DNA from: Acetivibrio sp964466645
Lineage (GTDB): Bacteria > Bacillota > Clostridia > Acetivibrionales > Acetivibrionaceae
Assembly: GCA_964466645.1 (NCBI GenBank)
Contig: CAYXPB010000242.1
Location: forward strand, 1-8,069
DNA: 8,069 bases
Direction of reading: 5' to 3'
The position numbers and the translations under genes are program-made. The notes below the pieces were generated by a model. That model was given only the letters and a program-made list of their open reading frames with translations. It did no database searches and was not told the DNA's origin. Within the stretch, counting starts at the first letter, position 1. Each line of letters begins with the position of its first letter. Shown here in pieces: positions 1-5,309 of the stretch.

Positions 1-57
1 ATTGGTGTTTGCATTGGTGTTTGCATTGGTGTTTGCATTGGTGTTTGCATTGGTGTT
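1..57 (-). repeat. 12-bp tandem repeat coding QTPM units in the RsgI linker
   Basis: On the plus strand the unit ATTGGTGTTTGC occurs four times perfectly (1-48), followed by a partial unit (49-57). Read on the minus strand it codes Met-Gln-Thr-Pro per unit. The 12-bp length keeps the frame, so copy changes would only lengthen or shorten the linker. The array reaches the window edge, so the true copy number is unknown. Just before it in the protein, degenerate Pro/Thr/Gln units (codons about 298-306) suggest the array grew from a less regular linker. Confidence 0.95.
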
Positions 58-968
58 GGTGCTTGCGTTGATGCCGGTGTTATATCAATAGCTTCTTCTA
101 CATTTAATGTAGCAATTGGTGTGATAGACACATCTTCAGCATTCAAAGGTGAAGCAGTTGGTTCAGGTTTAGCATCAAAACTGTATTGTGGATTTTTGTC
201 TAAAATTGCTTTTAGCAACTCATTTACATTAATGTTTTTTGCTTCATTAATTGAAAAGTCACTTCTGTGTTTTTTTAACTCATTATACAATTTATATCTT
301 CCAGAAGATGTGCCTTCATTATGTGCATCTTCCCTCTCTGATATATTGGTTTGCAGAATATAAACATTTACTTTGCCCTTTTCAAGTATGTTCTTTTTCA
401 ACAAATTCATTATATTATCAAGTTTATCCTTTTTATCTTGATATTCTTTACCTTCTTCCTTCCTTTTAGTATTCAAAGTACTTGAGACCAATATATACTC
501 CTTTGTATCTTCACTTATACTAGCAGTTCCATTAACCTCATCAACTATTTTGTTAATAGCTTTAGAAACCTCAACATTATCAATCCTTATTTTTTCAACA
601 AAAACCTTTGCATCTTCATTTAGCGGGACCAAACGTAAAACCATTCCGTTATCATCAATTTCCATCTCAAGACTAGGATTAATGTCCACATCAACATAAG
701 CAAATACTTTAGACTCAGATAACGTATTCATAATATTAATTTTACCTGTAAAGTATAAAAAACAGGTTATAGCAAATAGGATACAAGCAGCACTAAACAT
801 TAGTTTCGTTTGGATTGACTTTTTCTTAATAATATCGCTTTTTGTAAATTCAACATGCTTACCTACGTAGATTGTAGAACTTTTTTTTATATAAAAACAC
901 TGAAATTCATCATTAGTAACTATTGCCTTGTGTTTTGTCAGTTTTATTACAATCCCCTCGTATTTCAT
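1..968 (-). CDS. rsgI: RsgI-like membrane anti-sigma-I factor, C-terminus cut by window edge
   Basis: I translated this frame by hand: 322 codons from an ATG at 968 to the left edge with no stop. An AGGGGG ribosome site (975-980) lies 6 nt upstream. Residues 1-50 resemble the RsgI N-terminal anti-sigma domain, which binds SigI in the cytoplasm. Residues 55-74 are one hydrophobic membrane helix. Residues 88-105 hold the family signature AYVDVDINPSLEMEID; in RsgI proteins the Asn-Pro bond (here N97-P98) is a known self-cleavage site. Residues about 110-260 are the rest of the outside domain, rich in Lys and Glu. From about 266 the chain becomes a Pro/Thr linker ending in repeated QTPM units. 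In cellulolytic clostridia such linkers lead to carbohydrate-binding or glycosidase sensor domains, but that part is not in the window. It follows sigI by 52 bp, so it is almost surely co-transcribed. Family call firm; sensed ligand unknown. Confidence 0.9.
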   Translation of the reverse strand, partial: MKYEGIVIKLTKHKAIVTNDEFQCFYIKKSSTIYVGKHVEFTKSDIIKKKSIQTKLMFSAACILFAITCFLYFTGKINIMNTLSESKVFAYVDVDINPSLEMEIDDNGMVLRLVPLNEDAKVFVEKIRIDNVEVSKAINKIVDEVNGTASISEDTKEYILVSSTLNTKRKEEGKEYQDKKDKLDNIMNLLKKNILEKGKVNVYILQTNISEREDAHNEGTSSGRYKLYNELKKHRSDFSINEAKNINVNELLKAILDKNPQYSFDAKPEPTASPLNAEDVSITPIATLNVEEAIDITPASTQAPTPMQTPMQTPMQTPMQTP

Positions 969-1020
969 TTCTATCCCCCTAAAATGTGAAGTTTAGATAT
1001 ATTTATATCGGCTACTGTGT

Positions 1021-1758
1021 TTAGCATATTTTATTTAAATATGTTTTAAAATTCCCATAATCATTTCCATAGATTATACACAAGCAAATTATAAACTCCC
1101 TGTTTCTTTCAACAGTCTTTGGATGAACATCTATTATTTTAGAAAGCTCTTTCATATGGAAATACTTTTTGTTTCGTAATTTATCGTATATTTTTCTGTT
1201 TTCTACAATTTTTTTAGCTATACCTATACACATCAATTTTGAGTCTTTATGTTTAGGCATGTAATCAGGCAAATTAGCTATATTTAGTCCGAAATCTTCT
1301 AATTGCCTTGAGAAATCTTTTAGTTCATAAATAAATTCATATCTATCCATTTCTATGCCCGAATTGGATAAATTCAATTGTTCCTCAATATCTGCATCAC
1401 TTTTAGCACCAAAATACGAAAAGGGAATTTCGTTTTTGCAAACAGACGATATTTTTCTAAAATAATCCACCATTCTCCTTTTTATTACTAACTCTGCAAA
1501 TTTTATAAAATTTTTGCCTCTATCACCGTCAAATTTTTCAATAGCTTCATCAAACGCCATCAGGCCTATACTATATTCATCACTACTTTTCAAATCAATT
1601 ATCTTTGATGAATAAAAACTTGAAACAACTTTTAAAACGAATGGTATATAGTCTTCAATAAATTTCTCCTTTAACTGCTTGTCTCCTTTTTTGATTCTTT
1701 CAACAATACGTGCTGCTGTTTCTCCTGTATAATTTAAAATAGCTGAAATAAATAGCAT
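1021..1758 (-). CDS. sigI: RNA polymerase sigma-I factor (SigI family)
   Basis: This 245-residue protein has the usual SigI length and layout. The N-terminus (MLFISAILN) and the following GDKQLKEKFIEDYIPFVLKV segment match the SigI start. Residues about 28-103 form sigma region 2, including DEYSIGLMAFDEAIEKFD, which binds core RNA polymerase and melts the -10 element, and the VIKRRMVDYFRK stretch. A divergent, charged middle (about 105-170) leads to the SigI-specific C-terminal domain with a helix-turn-helix near MKELSKIIDVHPKTVERNRE (203-222). The ATG at 1758 has a GAGGTAAGG ribosome site (1764-1772) at good spacing. It is the first gene of a sigI-rsgI operon. In the known system the membrane anti-sigma holds SigI until an outside signal triggers its proteolysis; SigI then turns on its own operon and, in cellulosome producers, carbohydrate-degrading enzyme genes. 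The family is firm; which paralog among the several usual in such genomes cannot be told. Confidence 0.92.
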   Translation of the reverse strand: MLFISAILNYTGETAARIVERIKKGDKQLKEKFIEDYIPFVLKVVSSFYSSKIIDLKSSDEYSIGLMAFDEAIEKFDGDRGKNFIKFAELVIKRRMVDYFRKISSVCKNEIPFSYFGAKSDADIEEQLNLSNSGIEMDRYEFIYELKDFSRQLEDFGLNIANLPDYMPKHKDSKLMCIGIAKKIVENRKIYDKLRNKKYFHMKELSKIIDVHPKTVERNREFIICLCIIYGNDYGNFKTYLNKIC

Positions 1759-1916
1759 ATTTACCTTACCTCACAATAATATTAAAAAAAACAATCTCAT
1801 AATCATATAGAACCCAAACAAACCCTTATACAAGAAATCTTACATAAGAAATTTTAATAACTAAAGTTGAGTAATTTTTCTTCTTTGTGAATTTTTATTG
1901 CTAGTCATGTAATTAG

Positions 1917-1944
1917 TTCGAAACCACTTTTTCTTTTGTGTTCG
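1917..1944 (-). promoter_or_regulatory. Candidate sigma-I-type promoter upstream of sigI
   Basis: Read on the minus strand, this stretch has an A-rich tract (CACAAAAGAAAAAG, 1927-1940) and then CGAA (1917-1920); a second CGAA lies at 1941-1944. Sigma-I promoters are described as having an A-tract in the -35 region and a CGWA -10 motif, and sigI operons are often self-activated. The leader would be about 150 nt. This is motif matching in AT-rich DNA, so the call is weak. I saw no better housekeeping promoter close to the gene. Confidence 0.25.
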
Positions 1945-2000
1945 GAATTTTGGAATATTTAATGAAATTTTTCTGTCATTTCATAAATAACTAGTGATAA

Positions 2001-2036
2001 TTAATCCATAACCTCAAAAATGTGCTTATGGATTAA
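2001..2036. repeat. Perfect 11-bp inverted repeat with 14-nt spacer
   Basis: TTAATCCATAA (2001-2011) is mirrored by TTATGGATTAA (2026-2036). As RNA it would be a hairpin with a 14-nt loop. No T-run follows on either strand, so it is a poor intrinsic terminator. It could be an operator, or the end of a transcript coming from the lipoprotein gene. The role is unknown. Confidence 0.5.
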
Positions 2037-2207
2037 CGAAGCTGCACTCTAGTAAAATTTTAAGATAAGTCCATTCATAAATATATGGTTATATTATATA
2101 ATAAATGTAATTGGAAAACAAATACTAAATGGTAAAATTTTCAATTTCAATAAATATTGCATAGATTATTTTTTGAAATATCTTAATATACAGAAATTAG
2201 ATATTCT

Positions 2208-2261
2208 TTAATTTAGAGAGGTATATTTATGTATTATATTGCCGAAATTCACTTTTTTCAT
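2208..2261 (-). CDS. Possible 17-residue small peptide
   Basis: A short minus-strand frame starts with ATG at 2261 and reads MKKVNFGNIIHKYTSLN before TAA. It has an AGAGG ribosome site (2270-2274) 8 nt upstream. There is no signal peptide, membrane helix or recognised motif. It could be a real microprotein, the surviving 5' end of a decayed gene, or chance. It lies downstream of the lipoprotein gene, so it may share that transcript. Confidence is low because AT-rich DNA often yields frames of this length. Confidence 0.2.
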   Translation of the reverse strand: MKKVNFGNIIHKYTSLN

Positions 2262-2376
2262 TTTTATTACCTCTAGTTCTATTATTTTAGTACAACAAAT
2301 CTGCTTATTTATTTAACCTGTTCTATCTCCTCTTTCAATCAAAATCTCAAAAATCAAAATGGCCTTAATCATTTCG

Positions 2377-2841
2377 TTATACTTTTACTACTGTATCTCG
2401 TGTCACTCCATAACTCAAATACCCCGAGTGAACTCCAAGCGCCCCATTCGATTTTTCAATAACTGAATAAAGTCCATTACCTATGTAATTAATACTCGCA
2501 TATTTAGGTTCAATAATTATATCACCCTGGTTATTCTTTAAACCAACAAAATCGTTATACTTCGATATATCTTCTACAGTAAAAACTTCAAATTTAACTT
2601 CTTGTTGTTTAACTACGTTCTCAGGTAGTTTAGTGTTTGTAGGCTGACTATAAGGTGTTGAAATTGCACTTGATACTGTGGCTTTGTATTCATTGGGTTG
2701 ATCTTCGGGGGCAGTTGTTGTATTACTACACCCTACTAAAAATATAGTAAAACATATAATTATTTTTTTCCTCATTTTCTTATATTCACAATAAATTTTA
2801 TTTCCATCAGCCTCGTTAGAAAATTTATTAATTTCTTTCAC
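2377..2841 (-). CDS. Small lipoprotein with one WG-like repeat (start uncertain)
   Basis: From a GTG at 2841 this is 154 residues. A strong AAGGAG ribosome site (2851-2856) lies 9 nt upstream. Yet a textbook lipoprotein signal, MRKKIIICFTIFLVGC, only begins at residue 23 (ATG at 2773-2775), and that ATG has no ribosome site. So either the signal has a 22-residue extra front or the later ATG is used. Cys38 (GTG numbering) would be lipidated and the protein held on the outer face of the membrane. Residues about 39-80 are a Thr/Pro/Gln-rich linker. Residues about 99-136 (GLKNNQGDIIIEPKYASINY and on) look like one WG-type beta repeat, here without its tryptophans. Such proteins usually carry several repeats, so this one looks short or truncated. 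It starts 27 bp after the kinase-like gene and is probably co-transcribed with it. Function unknown. Confidence 0.65.
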   Translation of the reverse strand: MKEINKFSNEADGNKIYCEYKKMRKKIIICFTIFLVGCSNTTTAPEDQPNEYKATVSSAISTPYSQPTNTKLPENVVKQQEVKFEVFTVEDISKYNDFVGLKNNQGDIIIEPKYASINYIGNGLYSVIEKSNGALGVHSGYLSYGVTRDTVVKV

Positions 2842-2850
2842 AACAATTAC

Positions 2851-2856
2851 TCCTTA
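2851..2856 (-). promoter_or_regulatory. Strong ribosome site favouring the GTG start at 2841
   Basis: AAGGAG on the minus strand lies 9 nt before GTG. It decides the start in favour of the longer form of the lipoprotein, against the signal-peptide logic that favours the ATG at 2775. It could instead be the relic of an older start. Confidence 0.55.
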
Positions 2857-2868
2857 CAATGTATTTTA

Positions 2869-3390
2869 TTAAACTATTTTGCCTTCATCTGTAAAAGTAA
2901 TGATTCTAGTTGATTTGTACCAAACATCAATTTCTTCTTTTGTAGGCATTTCAAACAAAAGCATTAGTTTTTTCAAAAGTCCTTCATCAACATAGAAATC
3001 AGAACCGCCATTGCCCTCTTCAATTTTTCTATTTCTATCAGCAATATTTTCATACCAGTCAATATCATCAACATCAACATAATGCCATTCATATTGAATT
3101 CCGTTTGATTTAAAGTATTCAGAGATTTCTACTCTATCCTTATTTGACCAGAAACCCCAATCCAATATAACATTAGCACCTGCATTCACTATATCAACTG
3201 CCTTTTTTCTTAGATATTTATTAACCCTATCCGCAAAAAGGTTATAAAATTCCCCTTGTTCATTATTAATCAAATCATAGGTTGCTTCATCTGTAGACAA
3301 AATAACAGCATTGTCTTTTGATTGTATCTGTTTTGCATAGAATGATTTACCACTGCAAATTTTACCACATATTAATATAACTTTTTTCAT
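2869..3390 (-). CDS. P-loop kinase-like ATP-binding protein (AAA_33/zeta-like fold)
   Basis: This 173-residue cytoplasmic protein opens with a beta strand and a perfect Walker A motif, GKICSGKS (9-16), which binds the phosphates of ATP. STD (32-34) follows; D34 is the likely base or metal ligand. A conserved LDWGFWSNKDR segment (76-86) and basic residues at R119 and R121 (ADRNRK) fit the lid of small predicted kinases related to zeta toxin and chloramphenicol phosphotransferase. The length fits this family. Its substrate cannot be told; it may be a nucleotide, sugar, drug or RNA end. The ATG has an AAGGGAGGG ribosome site (3398-3406) 7 nt upstream. I see no antitoxin-like small gene beside it, which argues against a zeta toxin pair. 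It is the first gene of a likely two-gene unit with the lipoprotein. Confidence 0.75.
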   Translation of the reverse strand: MKKVILICGKICSGKSFYAKQIQSKDNAVILSTDEATYDLINNEQGEFYNLFADRVNKYLRKKAVDIVNAGANVILDWGFWSNKDRVEISEYFKSNGIQYEWHYVDVDDIDWYENIADRNRKIEEGNGGSDFYVDEGLLKKLMLLFEMPTKEEIDVWYKSTRIITFTDEGKIV

Positions 3391-3604
3391 AGAATTTCCC
3401 TCCCTTAATACTCCCTTACATGTAAATGACTATTCCTTTTGTGATACATAGTTATATAATTTCAGTTCTCATGTTAATCTTTTTCTCATGACATCCTTGT
3501 ATTGCTTGACCATCTTGCTCCAAATATAGTTTTATTATACATTTACTTTTGTTATAATCTATGAATGCTAACTTTTAGCACTTACAAAAAACAGCGTATA
3601 AGCC
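3391..3604. other. Leader region of the kinase-like gene
   Basis: This 214-bp AT-rich spacer must hold the promoter of the kinase-lipoprotein unit, because the rnpB terminator ends transcription just upstream. On the minus strand a TATAAT (3534-3539) is present but without a good -35. A perfect 6-bp inverted repeat, TGCTAA-CTT-TTAGCA (3566-3580), lies about 30 bp upstream of it and could be an operator. Neither is firm. Confidence 0.3.
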
Positions 3605-3635
3605 AAAAAGACTGGCCTTGAAAGCCAATCTTTTT
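3605..3635 (-). terminator. Intrinsic terminator of rnpB
   Basis: On the minus strand AAAAAGATTGGC pairs with GCCAGTCTTTTT (12-bp stem with one wobble, 7-nt loop), ending in five T's. It starts 12 nt past the 3' end of rnpB. The mirrored T-run means it could also stop plus-strand transcription, though with a mismatch in the stem. Confidence 0.85.
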
Positions 3636-3812
3636 GATAATTATAATGAGTAAGTCTATAAGCCGGGTTCTGTATTTGATAGTCATCTATCTAGACCTTA
3701 CATTTCTGCAAAGTTCAAGCCACCAACCCGGGACTGGCGGGCCACCATAATGTCCCTCTTTACGGTGTTGCTCCAGGTGGGGTTTACATAGCCAGCAAGT
3801 CACCATGCCGCT

Positions 3813-3845
3813 GGTGAGCTCTTACCTCACCTTTCCACCCTTGCC
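3813..3845. repeat. rnpB P10-P12 block, copy A
   Basis: 33 bp, 31 of 33 identical to copy B at 3927-3959. Its hairpin is GGTGAG/CTCACC around CTCTTAC. It is joined in normal order to the 3' half of rnpB. On its other side the sequence leaves rnpB abruptly at 3846. Confidence 0.9.
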
Positions 3846-3916
3846 GTGCTGGAGACTGGAAGTGAGAAGTTAAATATAATTCAAGCCTCTAACATTAAGC
3901 TTCTAATTTCTATGCT
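3846..3916. other. 71 bp not belonging to rnpB
   Basis: The sequence between the first P10-P12 copy and the N gap has no place in an RNase P RNA. It holds loosely repeated AGAAG/TTAGA-like words (minus strand: TAGAAATTAGAAGC, AACTTCTCACTTCCAG), suggesting a dispersed simple repeat of the genome. It may be the end of a wrongly joined contig or the edge of an inserted repeat. Confidence 0.6.
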
Positions 3917-3926
3917 NNNNNNNNNN
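3917..3926. other. Assembly gap (10 N)
   Basis: Ten undetermined bases inside rnpB. The round number suggests a placeholder of unknown true length. Confidence 0.98.
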
Positions 3927-3959
3927 GGTGGGCTCTTACCCCACCTTTCCACCCTTGCC
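3927..3959. repeat. rnpB P10-P12 block, copy B
   Basis: Second copy of the 33-bp block, joined in normal order to the 5' half of rnpB. Its hairpin is GGTGGG/CCCACC. The two differences from copy A fall on the two sides of the same base pair (A-T in A, G-C in B), so both copies keep a perfect stem. Confidence 0.9.
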
Positions 3960-4138
3960 TGTTTCCCGGTATACTGCTGTATACCGTTTTTCAGGCGGTA
4001 TATCTCTGTTGCACTTTCCTTGAAGTCGCCTTCACCGGGAGTTACCCGGCACCCTGCCCTATGGAGCCCGGACTTTCCTCGTGTACAACCTTTCGGTATT
4101 ATACACGCGACTATCTGGCTTACTCAAAATTAAAATTT

Positions 4139-4163
4139 GCCTCTTTCCTCGTTCGTAAGAGGC
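4139..4163 (-). other. Hairpin in the rnpB 5' leader
   Basis: GCCTCTT pairs with AAGAGGC (7-bp stem, 11-nt loop), followed on the minus strand by AAATTTTAATTTT. It lies between the rnpB -10 box and the mature 5' end. It may be a weak terminator for transcripts arriving from the nif3 gene, or a processing or stability element of the rnpB precursor. Confidence 0.5.
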
Positions 4164-4177
4164 TCAATGTAAATAAA

Positions 4178-4206
4178 ATTATAACCTCAATTACTTTATA
4201 AGTCAA
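4178..4206 (-). promoter_or_regulatory. Housekeeping promoter of rnpB
   Basis: On the minus strand TTGACT (4201-4206) is followed by an exact 17-bp spacer and a perfect TATAAT (4178-4183). The start would be near 4171, giving a leader of about 45 nt before the mature RNA. The -35 box overlaps the TGA stop of the nif3-like gene (4203-4205). Confidence 0.85.
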
Positions 4207-5309
4207 ATAAATTTAAATGGATCCCTTTCCACATTGTTACTTAATACATCTAAATCTTTGAACCTCTCTTTCAGAATCTCAACCAGCCTTGGCACTATAA
4301 TCCTTTCTGTGCTAAAGTGACCGGCATCAATAACACACATGCCCATTTGCAACATATCTAAAGCATCGTGATATTTCACATCTCCGGTAACTAAAACATC
4401 TGCCTTTGACTTTACTGCTCCGATAATTTCATTGCCAAAACTGCCGCAATAAACAGCAACTTTCTTAACTTCTTTTTCTAGATTTCCGATTACACGTACG
4501 TTAGGAGTATTAAGCTTGTTTTTAACTACCTGAACAAAATTGTTCAAACTCGTTGCAGCATCTATTTCACCCACATACCCCAATCCATATTCCTTTGCTG
4601 AAACTTCAAGCTGATACAAGTCATAAGCGACTTCTTCATAAGGATGGGCGTTTATCATAGCACTTACAACCTTACCAATTATCCTTTCACTTGCAACTGT
4701 TTCCAATCTGTATTCTTCAACCTTTTCTAAATTACCTTGAGAACCGATATATGGATTTGTTCCTTCTAGAGGTTTGAAGGTTCCTATTCCTTCGGTACAA
4801 AAAGTACAATCACTGTAATTTCCAATCCAACCACCACCAGCTTTCCCTAAAGCTTCTCTCACTACGTCAACACTGTCTTTCGGTACAAATACTACTAATT
4901 TCAATAAACGCTCGGTTTTATAGTGTTTGAGATTTACTAAATTTTTCAGTTGAAGAACCTTAGATAACTGCTCGTTAACTCCTCCATCCGTTACGTCAAG
5001 GTTAGTATGTGCACTATAGACGTTTATTCCCTTCCTGATTAGCTTCATTATCATTCTGCCCTTAAAATCTTCGCTATTGATTCGCTTAAGCCCCTTAAAA
5101 ATAAGAGGATGATGTGAAATAATCATATTAACATTATTTGACTCTGCCTCTTCAATAACCTCAGGTGTAACATCAAGACACACCATCAACTTTTTTATCT
5201 CATCTTCACGGCTTCCAATCATAAGACCTACATTATCCCAATCTTCCGCAAGGTGCGTCGGTGCAAATTCTTCCATAAATCTAACTATATCTCCACATTT
5301 AGCAGCCAC
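4203..5309 (-). CDS. Nif3-like dinuclear metal-centre protein (YqfO family)
   Basis: This 368-residue protein matches the long YqfO form of the Nif3 family. Metal-ligand motifs are all present: SHHPLIFKG (H66, H67), AHTNLD (H101, D105) and, near the end, GHFSTE (H331, E335). The middle (about 130-235, ending in AHPYEEVAYD) is the inserted CutA/PII-like domain of the Bacillus YqfO type. The family forms hexameric toroids with a two-metal site facing the centre. A role as GTP cyclohydrolase I type 2 has been proposed for some members but is not settled. The GTG start at 5307-5309 shares one base with the trmK stop (TAG) and has a GGAG ribosome site (5317-5320) within trmK, a sign of coupled translation. 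No terminator separates it from the rnpB promoter. Family call firm; reaction unproven. Confidence 0.92.
   Translation of the reverse strand: MAAKCGDIVRFMEEFAPTHLAEDWDNVGLMIGSREDEIKKLMVCLDVTPEVIEEAESNNVNMIISHHPLIFKGLKRINSEDFKGRMIMKLIRKGINVYSAHTNLDVTDGGVNEQLSKVLQLKNLVNLKHYKTERLLKLVVFVPKDSVDVVREALGKAGGGWIGNYSDCTFCTEGIGTFKPLEGTNPYIGSQGNLEKVEEYRLETVASERIIGKVVSAMINAHPYEEVAYDLYQLEVSAKEYGLGYVGEIDAATSLNNFVQVVKNKLNTPNVRVIGNLEKEVKKVAVYCGSFGNEIIGAVKSKADVLVTGDVKYHDALDMLQMGMCVIDAGHFSTERIIVPRLVEILKERFKDLDVLSNNVERDPFKFI

Larger units (their letters stand above)
1759..2376. other. 618-bp gene-poor region upstream of sigI
   Basis: Very AT-rich DNA between the sigI start and the lipoprotein gene stop. It holds the sigI ribosome site, the weak sigma-I promoter candidate, an 11-bp inverted repeat (2001-2036) and a possible 17-codon reading frame with a ribosome site (2208-2261, minus). 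I see no longer coding frame on either strand and no structured RNA I recognise. Confidence 0.6.
3648..4125 (-). ncRNA. rnpB: RNase P RNA, type A, interrupted by an assembly gap and duplication
   Basis: This is the catalytic RNA of RNase P, which trims the 5' ends of tRNA precursors. Ends pair as helix P1 (GAGTAAG at 4119-4125 with CTTACTC at 3648-3654). The universal 5' core GAGGAAAGTCCGGGCTCC (4063-4080) and the matching 3' core AGAACCCGGCTTATAGAC (3654-3671) form helix P4 and its flanks. The GGTAAGAG loop of the P10-P12 region and the GTAAACCCCACCTGGAGCAA segment are also present. As given it is 478 nt, but a 33-bp block occurs twice around 71 foreign bases and 10 N's. Removing one 114-nt period leaves 364 nt, normal for a type A RNA. 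A plus-strand reading frame across this region is only a shadow of the RNA. Identity is certain; the internal structure in this assembly is not reliable. Confidence 0.96.

Noticed and set aside
1..57. Direct repeats as a CRISPR array
   Set aside because: The units are 12 bp with no spacers and sit in frame inside the RsgI linker.
121..469. Two plus-strand reading frames (80 and 72 codons)
   Set aside because: They lie opposite the clear RsgI coding frame, have no good ribosome site and no protein family look.
2869..3390. Zeta toxin of a toxin-antitoxin pair
   Set aside because: The fold may be related, but no small antitoxin gene adjoins it and the neighbour is a lipoprotein.
3846..4133. 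Plus-strand reading frame of 95 codons
   Set aside because: It runs through N bases and through the RNase P RNA on the other strand; it is a shadow.
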